From Dysidea avara (lineage: Eukaryota; Porifera; Demospongiae; Dictyoceratida; Dysideidae), in the NCBI RefSeq assembly GCF_963678975.1, contig NC_089272.1, forward strand, positions 992,001-1,056,000: 64,000 nucleotides of DNA. Direction: 5' to 3'. The translations under genes were made by a program, and so were the position numbers. The first letter of the stretch is position 1. Every line of letters begins with the position of its first letter. The notes under the pieces were generated by a model. The model was not told the DNA's origin. It ran no database searches and was given only the letters and a program-made list of their open reading frames with translations. Shown here one piece after another: positions 1 through 11,952 of this stretch.

Positions 1-1975
1 CTTATTACAATCCAATAACATTATAGGCGTAATATAACACTCCTGGGTGGATATGTACACTTTTAAAGGTGTAGGTGTTCCATAAACACCTTTGTCAGGG
101 TGTAACTGAACACCTCTGTTTTAACAGTGTGGGTGCTTGGCAGGCAAGCCATTCAACTCTGTGCAACACACATACACATTCCCATCTTCATATGGACATC
201 AATAGACATTTTAAAATGTGTTGTGCAACACTATCTTCGTATATACTCTAACCTACACTAACTGTATGCAAGATAATAACCTTACAAGCGACCGCTAGCT
301 AGCTATTGTCTTCTTATCACATACATACAACAGTGCATGTCTTAATACCAGACTAGCAGGGAATTTGAATGAAAGCACAGAGCACTTATAGTAGACTACT
401 CGCATCACATGATGACTTTAAACTGGAGAATCAGTCTGCAAACAGGAAAAAGAAATAAATGCTGACCATAAACAAGTACTCCACACCATCTAAACTATCA
501 ATCTAAGCCACAGTATCCATACACAAAGCTTGTACGGGTTCCCACATTTCATAACTTCACATCAATTTGAGTTTTCATCACACAGTCCACACTTCACCAC
601 AAACACGAAGACACACTGTCCCCATCTGTATAGAAAACTTTTATCTTTTGTCCTTTGTCACGATGCTGACCACATTTTTTGATCTTGTTTCTATTTATTG
701 CTTTTCGTTAGCCATTAATACCACAATCGAATAACTTATATAGTAAAACTAAAGTCTTTGAACTAATTAGTGGCCAGGCTGTGTGGCTAAAAGGAGGTAC
801 TTAGCCATGTAACAATTATTTGTAAACTGGTTTACAACTAATTTGTAACACTGGCGGCAGCCTTTGATCTGCCCACACACCATACCACAATCCTTTATGT
901 ACTCTATTATCTATGGTTCAACTACTCTAATAGAACACACACCTCTTGACAATACACTCTAATAGAACAGTCACCACTACTATCCAGATAATCGAGGGCT
1001 CGGATAATCAAAGTTTGGGTCCTACTATACTGTACTGTACTGTGTGATATATGTATATTATTGGTGAACAATTTTGTATACTTTTTGCATATAACATTCA
1101 TTAAATTTATTTTACAACAATAGTGTAGCACATGTACCTGTGCAGTGTTTTCTAAACAAATTAATTGACATCGTCTATATGAAACTACAATACATAATTA
1201 TTATGAACACACATCATATTTATGTATATCTTATAGGACTGAAGAGTGGTGAGAAGTAGGAAGAATGTAATGAATTCTAGTACAATATCTAATGTCATTA
1301 TATTTAGGTTTTCTATGGTTTTGTATATGTGTTGGTATAAACTATATTTGTAGATACGTATTTTTATTTTATAATTTGTTTTGTCACTAACATATCGTTC
1401 GTAACGATTGTTATAATTATGTGAATCAATTTAATTACTTTTTGTAAATGTGCATCAATGATTGTATTTTTTTTTCTTTTTAATATGCAATGGAGGTTAA
1501 ACTTGAATCACACAAGCAGTCTTGGTAATAATTAAACTGTAAACTATTAAGATTGTCAAACACTTATCCAACCTCAATTGTAGGTGCTACAAAATAATTT
1601 GTATAGGACTGACCCCATGAGCAGTTGCCTTACAACACTGTAACATTTTAGAACATAATTGCTATATATCAGCCATAGCTAGAGTTGACCAGACATTGGG
1701 TGAACACTTAACATTATTGCATTTTTATAAGTGTACTTTCAAGCTTTAGTACATTTGGAGTATACGTACTTGTGTTACCACTTGAGCCTTTAAATGTTAC
1801 CTTATAAATCACAAATGAATGTGTGCATTGCTGTCCGTTATTAATACAAACATCACATGTTACCTGACGACAGATGTTCCTAGCACAAATTATAATATTC
1901 ATCTTGTGAATAATTACATTATTGGTAGCAACTTGAAACTTGGCTAAAATGGTAGAATTAAACTTGTAACCTCTA
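1..1975. other. AT-rich non-coding DNA
   Basis: No convincing exon on either strand. The short open frames are AT-rich and show no recognisable motif. Two copies of the dispersed near-palindromic motif related to tactctaatagagcagtcac lie near 925-980. Nothing else supported. Confidence 0.5.
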
Positions 1976-2111
1976 CAGTGAAACCTGTGTATTGAGGACA
2001 CACCAAAAGTGTCCTGATTAACAGGTTCTGCTGTACACTTCAGGGCACTCTGATAATAAGATCACCAGTATTATATAAACATGTCCTCAATTGCAATACA
2101 CAGGTTCACTG
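1976..2111. mobile_element. Mariner-type MITE with TA duplication
   Basis: A 136-bp element starting cagtgaaacctgtgtattg and ending with the near-exact inverse caatacacaggttcactg, flanked on both sides by TA (1974-1975 and 2112-2113). Terminal inverted repeats of about 20 bp plus a TA duplication are the hallmark of Tc1/mariner-derived non-autonomous elements. A related element with the start cagtgaaacctc sits at 13529-13704. No coding capacity. Confidence 0.75.
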
Positions 2112-2205
2112 TATTGACTGCATGTTAATATTTCAATTCTACAGTTGGATATTACCCTGTATAATCTGCTGCTGCTGTTTTTTTTTTATTTCTAGCCATT
2201 ATCTG

Positions 2206-2641
2206 TAGGGATGTGGGAATTATGCCCGAATAATTTCGGGAATAATGATGGGGTAAAAGAATTGAGCATTATTCCAGCATTTTGATGCATTTTTAGAGCA
2301 TAATTGGCCTAAAAATAAATTAAGATCGAGATACTCTAATAGAGCAGTCACTTACTCTAATAGAACAATCGGCGTGGAATATTTCGTTACCCATTATACT
2401 AGTAACTGAGCATCTTACTAGCAAAAAAGCTTTTCTGACGAATTGACACAGCTAGATTTAGTACTTTAAAGTCTTGCTGTACAATTTACTTACTAAAGAG
2501 AAGAACAAGTTATAAAAAGTAGGAATAATTTTGGGAATAATGAGTATTTTTGGGAATAATAAAAGGCATAATGATAAGTTTTTAAAAGAAATTCGGAATA
2601 GAATAATGATGAAAATTTTGAGCATAATTCCCACAAGCCTA
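2206..2641. mobile_element. hAT-type MITE, family A copy 1
   Basis: A 436-bp element with ends tagggatgtgggaattatgc and gcataattcccacaagccta (imperfect inverted repeats) flanked by a perfect 8-bp duplication, attatctg, at 2198-2205 and 2642-2649. TAGGG termini with 8-bp duplications are typical of the hAT superfamily. The interior holds many gaataatg-type repeats and two copies of the tactctaatagagcagtcac module near 2330-2370. A second family member, also with a perfect 8-bp duplication, is at 25746-26191. Non-coding. Confidence 0.85.
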
Positions 2642-2659
2642 ATTATCTGTTTTCCAGAG

Positions 2660-3185
2660 GTAATGTATTTTGCTTGGAATTTACACAGGAAAAAATGTGG
2701 CATTTCCTGTAGCAGGATATGTGCAGGAAATTTACAGGACAGGTGACATTTCCAGCACATATCCAGGTGATGGAAATGTGCAGGAAATTTGCAAATTTCC
2801 TGTACATTTCCTACTACATGATAGGGCACAATTTCCTGCAGATTTCCTGCACTGGACATATGAAATTTCCTACAGATTTCTTCTATAAGGTATTTATGAA
2901 ATTTCCAATACATTTCCTCTATACAATATCTATGGAATTTCCTATAGATTTCCCCTATACAATATCTATGAAATTTCCTGTACATTTCCTCTATACAATA
3001 TCTATGGAATTTCCTATAGATTTCCCCTATACAATATCTATGAAATTTCCTGTAGATTTCCTCTATACAATATCTATGAAATTTCCTACAGATTTCCCTT
3101 ATACAATATCTATGACATTTCCAACAGATTTCTTCTATACAGTATTAATGAAATTTCAAATACATTTCTTGTACAGTATCAATGA
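2660..3185. repeat. Minisatellite, 36-bp period
   Basis: From about 2888 to 3180 a 36-bp unit made of a tatgaaatttcctatagatt-like half and a tcccctatacaatatc-like half repeats about eight times with point changes. The stretch before it (2660-2887) holds more diverged aggaaatttacagga-type units. Because 36 is a multiple of three, the array is open on both strands and yields repetitive 12-residue peptides (FPIDFPYTISMK-like), which I regard as an artefact. Confidence 0.8.
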
Positions 3186-4464
3186 AACTTATACATGTGG
3201 TAAAAACTGTAAACAATAATATCTACATGGTATTACATTATATACATGTACACAGTTACAAGGGTATAGTATAGCTACAAGTTAGTCACATAGTACAGTA
3301 CCATATATCAGATTTTGTGACCCATCACGAAATTTCTTTTGCTTGGGACAAAGTGTGATCACCTGGGCTGAACCTGTTTAATTGACTACCATCTTTATCA
3401 TCATATCAGCATGTTTACTCCTTAAGCTTGAGTTTTAACTTTCATTAGCTCATCGTGTCACTCCTTGCTAGATGTCTCTCTGCTCTCTTGGTGTATCGAT
3501 GTCACTTAATATCTTCTTGATTGATTGCTATTTCCACCTTGCCCTTAAGTTCGGCATATTACAGCTGCTCCACTTTATTGAAGTTTCTGTAAATTGTATA
3601 ATGTAAATGAATGCACGGTATAATACACATTAACAAAAAAATGCAACCTACACTACAATATAACTATTTTTCTTGGACATTTAAGAAAGTTGAACGATGC
3701 AAGATTACTGAAAACAGATCCAGTGTAACCATACGAAAAATGTTGTGGTCAGGGCCAACAAATATGAAAAACTGAATACGTTAATACTATGCATAGAAAA
3801 CACATTAATAGTAGAACCTAATGTATTTCACAGACTGGACTCGCAGACTGGACTCGCAGACTGGACTCGCAGACTGGACTCGCAGACTGGACTTATGCAC
3901 TGAACTAAACAGCTTCTTAACAGTTATCCAGGAATTATCTAGCTCCTGTACCACTGGAAACACCATTATCAAGCTAAAACTGTTGAAGCTGCTCTTCCTA
4001 CAAAGTTACAGAGTTCGCGAATGCACTAATTTAATAGAATGTTTACAAAACACGTGTACTTGTGCATACTAGCAGTGGTGGAGGCTATTGTAGTTGCGTA
4101 GGATTAATTCCTTTGCTGCTTTACTGCTTAGTACTAGTGGATAGGCTACTGTGAATGACCAGAAGTAAATACTTAGCGATGTTGTTAGTATTGCGCTATC
4201 CGCTTAATGCTGCCCGCTAAGCTAGTTTACATCTAAAAATATGTTGTCACTATATAGACTGTGTAGAAAAGGCTATGTGTAGCCTATATCTAACTATTTA
4301 TGCACTATTATAACGTCTTGTAAATATTCTAATAAATTAGTACACGTGCGATATTTGTGACTTTGTAGGAAGAGCAGCTTCAGTAGTTTTAGCTTGACAT
4401 TAGTGTCTACAGTGGTACAAAAACTAGGAAATTCCTGGATAATTGTTAAGAAGCTGTTTCTAAC
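3186..4464. other. Non-coding DNA downstream of the minus-strand gene
   Basis: Apart from the 13-bp tandem repeat at 3831-3893 I see no supported feature. A short minus-strand open stretch near 3505-3565 looks faintly exon-like (peptide ELKGKVEIAINQEDIK) but lacks clean splice sites. Confidence 0.4.
3831..3893. repeat. Tandem repeat, 13-bp unit
   Basis: Nearly five head-to-tail copies of cagactggactcg without a mismatch, indicating recent expansion. The overlapping open frame is only the translation of the repeat. Confidence 0.9.
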
Positions 4465-5632
4465 TTAGTGTGAGTCCACTCCACAAAATACATTAGGCCT
4501 ATTAGTAGCAGGTTGGCAGCTATTCTTGAAAACTAGCTCCTTAAGTGGCTGAAATACAGCAGAATCAATACCAAAATCTTTGGCTGGCTGTTGAAGGCCA
4601 TCCACCACTGATTCTCATGAAGCGAGGTCCTCGTGTCAAAGCCAGAAAATATGACTAGAGCCTGACAGGGCACCCAGAAAACATAACCTCAAGAAACAGT
4701 TTTGAGCATCAAAATCGCCGGATAGTTTGATAGTATAGCTACCCACTAGAGGTGGTCGTTCAATTTCCCCTGGTGTATAATTTGGATCCGCTTTCTAAAA
4801 TCAAGTTACAAATAATGGTAAAGTACAGTACTGTGTGGTATTATGTTCAATCCAAATGCACCTGGGAATGCATACATACTACTCAAGGTACTACTTAGCA
4901 CAATTACTGTAGGCAAGATATGAGCAATGTAGGATATAAGGTTACACATATTTTGAACAGGATGTCTGTTTGTGGCCTTGTTTAATGATACACCACAGAA
5001 TAAACACATACTACAAACAAATACATAATTACAAACAAGACTTGTAATCACAAAAGAGAACCTCACCTACAGACCAGGTGACACATCAACGACATTCAGT
5101 AACAGCTCAAACTCAATTGTAGGTTGGCATCCTGAGGTCCGATGGACTTTTTCAACAAGTGCTATAGTCTTAATGATGTTCACCATCTTGGCAAAGTTAC
5201 CATTCTCTTAATATATCTGGTGATACATTCTGCTGACGAGTAACACTATATTTATATCCAGACATACTACTCTATTGATTTTGATAACCTGGATATAATA
5301 AATATTTGTGTACTGGACTAGGCGACTCTAAATGATGCCTACCTTGTTTTCCTGCACCGAGTTGTAGTAAGAAGAGCTTGTTTGTTTCCTCACATTAGAA
5401 GCAGCGGCAATAATACCATTCCTTTTCACATACCCATATGGAATTATAGCTGTTAAGGTAGGCGGGTGATGTGCGAGTAGTGACTTGAGTCCAGAACCCC
5501 TCGAGTCGAGACGGCCGCTTCACTGGCATTCTTTTATTTCACTACTTGCTTGCGGAGTCTTCTCTTTCTCTATGTCACAGAAGAACGCTTCTATCTCTCC
5601 AACTTTCTGCTAGCACCTGCCAACGTCGCCAT
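4465..5632 (-). CDS. Unrecognised multi-exon gene
   Basis: Three exon-like segments run on the minus strand. Exon 1 (5632 down to 5343) starts ATGGCGACG in a strong initiation context within CpG-richer DNA, reads MATLAGASRKLER, then needs frame changes to follow the open peptides IEAFFCDIEKEKTP and YGYVKRNGIIAAASNV, and ends at donor AAG|gtaggc. Exon 2 (about 5204 down to 5067-5076) reads NGNFAKMVNIIKTIALVEKV and on to VSPGL, closing at a weak donor. Exon 3 (4607 down to 4465) reads VVDGLQQPAKDFGIDSAVFQ and ends with TAA. If exon 2 ends at CCTG|gtctgt, its phase fits the exon 3 acceptor aatcag|TGG. Codon content looks coding and unlike the AT-rich surroundings. I do not recognise the family. 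Two in-exon frame changes mean either decay or assembly indels. Confidence 0.5.
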
Positions 5633-6378
5633 TTTTAATGTTCCCGCGCAGCATAACAAACGCCTCAACTTTTGTCAGAAAAAATTATTAAGTTGTGCGC
5701 TTACTGTAGGTTAAAATCGATCGGTTAAAATTCTTGCTCTTTGCGACCCATCCAACCTTTTACTCTAGAAGAGAAAGAGAGTATCTTCCCTCATATTATC
5801 TACAGCTAGCAGCTATACCATAGATTATATAGAGGGCTATAATCTATGCTTTTAAACTCTAGTGCACAGACTAACGTACGAGAAGCCATACAATTGCACG
5901 TAATAGTTTGCTACTTGATATTATTTCAGCCCTTCAGTACACTCAGACTTACTTCAAAGATTCTGTTGAGCAGCATGCAACTGTCAGCACCCAACTAAAA
6001 ATGCTTTCAGATTGCTGCATCTCAGGATTGAGTGATGATTTTAAAAATTTTCCTGGTGGAGGGGGGGCTGCCCCCAGACCCCCTTGAAAATATGCTACAA
6101 TTGCTATGCCCCCAACTGTGGTGGCCCACCCGCCCCTATTTTGCCAGAGCCAGCCCTGCTTGGTAGTCTTGTTTGGTTACACTTTGGTTCACACTTATCA
6201 GATTTGATCAATTTAATTGTTCAGGACAAGTAGTGCAATCTGGATCCAGAGGCAGAGATGGTTTCAGTGCCCACAGGTGATTAGTGCTGTGAGCAACTGG
6301 CAATCTGGTTCAGTGCCCGAGACATGCTGAAACACGTAGTAGCTACTGTAATACATGAAGGAGTTGATTATATAATTA
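5633..6378. other. Upstream region of the minus-strand gene, no further gene
   Basis: 5633-5760 is CpG-richer than its surroundings and lies just upstream of the ATGGCG start, so it is the natural place for a promoter, though no core element is obvious. 5818-5849 contains a short atagattata-type inverted repeat. 6055-6150 is a C/G-rich stretch resembling the ends of hAT elements, without an identifiable partner end. Confidence 0.3.
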
Positions 6379-6631
6379 CAGGGGAGGATCCAGACTTTTA
6401 AAAGGAGGGTTCCACTTTAAATTGCAACTTCAGTCTAGCTGTAAGTTGAAGATCAAAAAAAAGTCATTACCTGCTGACAATAGCTACCCCTCACCATAGA
6501 TGCCCTCACCAACTACATTTCCTTATTTATAACTGTATACATATAGCTTGCTACACTGCTCCTCAAAAGACTACTGTGACTTCTCTATTAGAGTATCTCG
6601 AGTAAGAGAGGCTCTTCTGGATCTGCCCCTG
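6379..6631. mobile_element. hAT-type MITE, family B copy 1
   Basis: The 253-bp element begins caggggaggatccagac and ends gctcttctggatctgcccctg, giving CAGGGG...CCCCTG inverted termini of the hAT type. The flanks do not show a clear 8-bp duplication. The interior (tcattacctgctgacaatag, the ccctcaccaacta stretch and the ctctattagagtatctcgag module) matches 29940-30190 and, more weakly, 51700-51900. The open frames on both strands here are only the element. Confidence 0.7.
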
Positions 6632-7158
6632 AATTCGATACAGAATTTTGCATGTATGATCAGCTTTGGCTACACAGCATGTGCAATTCCCACTGAGCCA
6701 AACTGGAAATTGACAAATAGCTACACCAAAATCTTTTAAGTGCATTCTATGTAAGTAATTATGCATCAGATGTAAAGCAAAAGCACACATCACAATGTCG
6801 ACCCCATTTGATCTGGTGTCAAACTCATACATTATGTAGAGTCGTTTTTCTACGATAAAGTGTGTGGGAATACTACCTTAAATAGACATATACTTCTTGT
6901 AGCCAATATAGCTCCTAATGGTGTTCAGTCCCCTTCATTGACTCATTGTCAATAGTCTCTCAACGGGCCACCCTATAGTTTGTGGCTGCTGATAGTAAAA
7001 TATCTGAGTTGAGTTAGCTACATATACGTATGCTGGTGAGAATTTTATAAATTTATCCCAGAAATTTTATTGTAGTTGTAGTGGCACAATGGATCCTAGC
7101 CACTACTGCTATGATCCAGTAGCAGTAGTGGCTACTGGATGGTAGCTTCATTGGTTTC
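6632..7158. other. Non-coding DNA with a short hairpin
   Basis: No gene seen. 7090-7138 can fold into a hairpin from ggatcctagccactactgct paired with agcagtagtggctactgga. The sequence then runs into the assembly gap. Confidence 0.5.
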
Positions 7159-7358
7159 NNNNNNNNNNNNNNNNNNNNNNNNNNNNNNNNNNNNNNNNNN
7201 NNNNNNNNNNNNNNNNNNNNNNNNNNNNNNNNNNNNNNNNNNNNNNNNNNNNNNNNNNNNNNNNNNNNNNNNNNNNNNNNNNNNNNNNNNNNNNNNNNNN
7301 NNNNNNNNNNNNNNNNNNNNNNNNNNNNNNNNNNNNNNNNNNNNNNNNNNNNNNNNNN
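7159..7358. other. Assembly gap of 200 N
   Basis: Exactly 200 N at the left edge of a long satellite array. The round number suggests a placeholder of unknown true length where the assembler failed at the repeat. Confidence 0.98.
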
Positions 7359-8584
7359 AACCTGTCTATACAGTCTATAGTGACTAACCTGTCTATACAG
7401 TCTATAGTGACTAACCTGTCTATACAGTCTATAGTGACTAACCTGTCTATACAGTCTATAGTGACTAACCTGTCTATACAGTCTATAGTGACTAACCTGT
7501 CTATACAGTCTATAGTGACTAACCTGTCTATACAGTCTATAGTGACTAACCTGTCTATACAGCCTATAGTGTCTATACAGTCTATAGTGACTAACCTGTC
7601 TATACAGTCTATAGTGACTAACCTCTCTATACAGTCTATAGTGACTAACCTGTCTATACAGCCTATAGTGACTAACCTGTCTATACAGTCTATAGTGACT
7701 AACCTGTCTATACAGCCTATAGTGACTAACCTGTCTATACAGTCTATAGTGACTAACCTGTCAATACAGCCTATAGTGACTAACCTGTCTATACAGTCTA
7801 TAGTGACTAACCTGTCTATACAGTCTATAGTGACTAACCTGTCTATACCGTCTATATAGTGACTAACCTGTCTATACAGCCTATAGTGACTAACCTGTCT
7901 ATACAGTCTATAGTGACTAACCTGTCTATACAGCCTATAGTGACTAACCTGTCTATACAGTCTATAGTGACTAACCTGTCTATACAGCCTATAGTGACTA
8001 ACCTGTCTATACAGTCTATAGTGACTAACCTGTCTATACAGTCTATAGTGACTAACCTGTCTATACCGTCTATATAGTGACTAACCTGTCTATACAGTCT
8101 ATAGTGACTAACCTGTCTATACAGTCTATAGTGACTAACCTGTCTATACAGTCTATAGTGACTAACCCGTCTATACAGTCTATATAGTGACTAACCTGTC
8201 TATACAGTCTATAGTGACTAACCTGTCTATACGGTCTATAGTAACTAACCTGTCTATACAGTCTATAGTGACTAACCTGTCTATACGGTCTATAGTCACT
8301 AACCTGTCTATATAGTGACTAACCTGTCTATACAGTCTATAGTGCCTAACCTGTCTATAGAGTCTATAGTGACTAACCTGTCTATACAGTCTATAGTGAC
8401 TAACCTGTCTATACAGTTTATATAGTGACTAACCTGTCTATACAGTCTATAGTGACTAACCTGTCTATACAGTCTATAGTGACTAACCTGTCTATACAGT
8501 CTATATAGTGACTAACCTGTCTATACAGTCTATAGTGACTAACCTGTCTATACAGTCTATAGTGACTAACCTGTCTATACAGTC
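7359..8584 (+). repeat. 27-bp satellite array, first orientation
   Basis: About 45 head-to-tail copies of a 27-bp unit containing cctgtctatacagtctatag followed by tgactaa. Variants include cagcctatag, and some units have an extra TA (tctatatag). The period is divisible by three, so the array is open in frame as a nine-residue TNLSIQSIV repeat; this is a by-product, not a gene. At about 8584 the array abruptly continues as its reverse complement. Confidence 0.95.
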
Positions 8585-10720
8585 AGGTTAGTCACTATAG
8601 ACTGTATAGACAGGTTAGTCACTATAGACTGTATAGATAGGTTAGTTACTATAGACTGTATAGACAGGTTAATCACTATAGACTGTATAGACAGGTTAGT
8701 CACTATAGACTGTATAGACAGATTAGTCACTATAGACTGTATAGACAGGTTAGTCACTATATAGACAGGTTAGTGACTATAGACTGTATAGACAGGTTAG
8801 TCACTATAGACCGTATAGACAGGTTAGTCACTATAGACTGTATAGACAGGTTAGTCACTATAGACTGTATAGACAGGTTAGTCACTATATAGACAGGTTA
8901 GTCACTATAGACTGTATAGACAGATTAGTCACTATAGACTGTATAGACAGGTTAGTCACTATATAGACAGGTTAGTGACTATAGACTGTATAGACAGGTT
9001 AGTCACTATAGACCGTATAGACAGGTTAGTCACTATAGACTGTATAGACAGGTTAGTCACTATAGACTGTATAGACAGGTTAGTGACTATAGACTGTATA
9101 GACAGATTAGTCACTATAGACTACATAGACAGGGTAGTCACTATAGACTGGTTGGTCACTATAGACCGTATAGACAGGTTAGTCACTGTAGACTATATAG
9201 ACAGGTTAGTCACTATATAGACTGTATAGACAGGTTAGTCACTATAGACTATATAGACAGGTTAGTCACTATAGACTATATAGACAGGTTAGTCACTATA
9301 TAGACAGGTTAGTGACTATAGACTGTATAGACAGATTAGTCACTATAGACCGTATAGAAAGGTTAGTCACTATAGACTGTATAGATAGGTTAGTCACTAT
9401 AGACTGTATAGACAGGTTAGTCACTATAGACTGTATAGACAGGTTAGTCACTATAGACTGTATAGATAGGTTAGTGACTATAGACTGTATAGACAGGTTA
9501 GTCACTATAGACCGTATAAACAGGTTAGTCACTATAGACTGTATAGACAGGTTAGTCACTATAGTCACCATATAGACTGTATAGACAGGTTAGTCACTAT
9601 ATAGACTGTATAGACAGATTAGTCACTATATAGACGGTATAGACAGGTTAGTCACTATAGACTGTATAGACAGGTTAGTCACTAAATAGACAGGTTAGTC
9701 ACTATAGACTGTATAGACAGGTTAGTCACTATAGACTGTATAGACAGGTTAGTCACTATATAGACTGTATAGACAGGTTAGTCACTATATAGACGGTATA
9801 GACAGGTTAGTCACTATAGACCGTATAGACAGGTTAGTCACTATAGACTGTATAGACAGGTTAGTCACTGTAGACCGTATAGACAGGTTAGTCACTATAG
9901 ACCGTATAGACAGGTTAGTCACTATAGACCGTATAGACAGGTTAGTCACTATAGACCGTATAGACAGGTTAGTCACTATAGACCGTATAGACAGGTTAGT
10001 CACTATAGACCGTATAGACAGGTTAGTCACTATAGACCGTATAGACAGGTTAGTCACTATAGACTGTATAGACAGGTTAGTCACTATATAGACTGTATAG
10101 ACAGATTAGTCACTATATAGACGGTATAGACAGGTTAGTCACCATAGACCGTATAGACAGGTTAGTCACTATAGACTGTATAGACAGGTTAGTCACTATA
10201 GACTGTATAGACAGGTTAGTCACTATAGACTGTATAGACAGGTTAGTCATTGTAGACTGTATAGACAGGTTAGTCACTATAGACTATATAGACAGGTTAG
10301 TCACTATAGACAGGTTAGTCACTATAGACTGTATAGACAGATTAGTCACTGTAGACTATATAGACAGGTTAGTCACTGTAGACTGTATAGACAGCTTAGT
10401 CACTATAGACTGTATAGACAGGTTAGTCACTATAGACTGTATAGACAGGTTAGTCACTATAGACTGTATAGACAGGTTAGTCACTATATAGACCGTATAG
10501 ACAGGTTAGTCACTATAGACCGTATAGACAGGTTAGTCACTATAGACTGTATAGACAGGTTAGTCACTATAGACCGTATAGACAGGTTAGTCACTATAGA
10601 CAGGTTAGTCACGATAGACTGTATAGACAGATTAGTCACTGTAGACTATATAGACAGGTTAGTCACTATAGACTTTATAGACAGGTTAGTCACTATAGAC
10701 TGTATAGACAGGTTAGTCAA
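8585..10720 (-). repeat. 27-bp satellite array, inverted orientation
   Basis: The same unit in reverse complement (caggttagtcactatagact followed by gtataga), about 78 copies, with gtatagac/ccgtatagac variants, occasional units lacking the central part and tatatag insertions. Units between 9780 and 10080 are dominated by the ccgtatagac variant, indicating local homogenisation. The array decays at 10720 into related but non-repeating sequence. Confidence 0.95.
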
Positions 10721-10784
10721 GATAGACTCTATAGAGAAGCTATAGGCTCTATACACAAGGTGGTTAGAATTATTAGTATACTAG

Positions 10785-11020
10785 TAAAATCCTATTATCC
10801 GTGTTACGGATAACATCCTGTCTCTAATGGCTACTGGTGACCTCTGGTGGTAGCTATCCGTATTACTCAAAGTGAAAAATGAGGTAGGGTTGATGTCATA
10901 GTAACCATTCAATATCTTGTAGGTCTCAATTAGATCTCCCCTTTGACGTCTACAATACAATGAATATAAACCAAGTCTCTCTAGACGAGTTTCGTATGGC
11001 AAATCAAACCCATTCAAAAA
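10785..11020 (-). pseudogene. LINE reverse transcriptase C-terminal fragment
   Basis: The minus-strand frame reads YETRLERLGLYSLYCRRQRG followed by DLIETYKILNGYYDINPTSF and a short tail to a stop. This matches the terminal region of non-LTR (Jockey/CR1-like) ORF2 proteins, where RLxxLxLxxLxxRRxRGDLIxxYKI is characteristic. The N-terminal side is cut at 11021 by a fold-back element, and the element's 3' side abuts the satellite. Only about 75 residues remain, so it is non-functional. Confidence 0.75.
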
Positions 11021-11623
11021 CAGCTTATAGCTGTAAAAAAAGTGCGCGTCCAAGTAAAGCAGAGTTAACTGCGACAAAAAGTAATGATATCATAATGCGG
11101 CCATGTGCGAGGTGTGCAAGTTGTAAAATTAATATTAGCTAATCAGATAATACAATGTTATTGTTAAAGTGTTAATGAAAACTATGTGATGCTGCAAGTT
11201 TTTAAGTGTGTGAGCATCTTCATAAATGCCACACAAATTTAATTCTCAATAAAGCAATGTGTATAGATTCTCTGATAGTAATAAATAGTTTGAGTTTGGC
11301 CACCTTTCCTTTGTTCGTAGCATTGCTGTATACAGGAAAGGCGGCCAAACTCAAACTATTTATTACTATCAGAGAATCTATACACATTGCTTTATTGAGA
11401 ATTAAATTTATGTGGCATTTATGAAGATGCTCACACACTTAAAAACTTGCAGCATCACATAGTTTTCATTAACACTTTAACAATAACATTCTATTATCTG
11501 ATTAGCTAATATTAATTTTACAACTTGCACACCTCGCACATGGCCGCATTATGATATCATTACTTTTTGTCTCAGTTAACTCTGCTTTACTTGGACGCGC
11601 ACTTTTTTTACAGCTATAAGCTG
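11021..11623. mobile_element. 603-bp fold-back element
   Basis: Two arms of about 288 bp (11021-11309 and 11335-11623) are nearly perfect reverse complements separated by about 25 bp. The ends are cagcttatagctgtaaaaaa and its inverse. The same 72-residue frame therefore appears on both strands and should not be called a gene. It interrupts or abuts the LINE fragment on its left. No clear target duplication. Confidence 0.85.
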
Positions 11624-11753
11624 TTGGGATTTCAATACTTTTTGTTACAATAAGCAATGCACTGTTGATAACAGTAGGTGAGTTTCCATGGTTTTGACAG
11701 AAACCCCAGATTACAATGACAGAATATTAAAATATAACTGTAAATTTAGTGGC

Positions 11754-11944
11754 CAGGGCCGCCCACATTGGGGGTAACTGGGGTATTTTCCCCCCTACCA
11801 CAGCCCGAAAGGGGCCACTTGAATACCTGTTTAAAGAAAGATCGATATACTCTAATAGAGCAGTCAGGATCTAGACCCTTCCTTGCCCCTGGGCCCCTCT
11901 TTAACTCTTTTCCCTGGGCCCTCTAATTTCTCTGGACGGCCCTG
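11754..11944. mobile_element. hAT-type MITE with 8-bp duplication
   Basis: A 191-bp element starting cagggccgcccacat and ending ctctggacggccctg, bounded by the perfect duplication ttagtggc at 11746-11753 and 11945-11952. The interior contains the tactctaatagagcagtcag module near 11850. Non-coding. Confidence 0.85.
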
Positions 11945-11952
11945 TTAGTGGC

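Noticed and set aside
7090..7139. Short hairpin as a possible regulatory RNA structure
   Set aside because: Simple inverted repeat of a tagtggctact-type motif next to the gap, with no conserved context.
7380..10084. Several long open frames on both strands coding for TNLSIQSIV or TIDCIDRLV repeats
   Set aside because: They are translations of the 27-bp satellite, whose period is a multiple of three; same frame type on both strands, no start context, no splice sites.
8590..10720. Resemblance of gtcactatagac units to a phage T7-type promoter core
   Set aside because: Only about ten bases match, in a eukaryotic satellite; chance similarity.
11206..11438. 72-residue ORFs on both strands with almost the same sequence
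   Set aside because: They mirror each other across the fold-back element and have no independent support.
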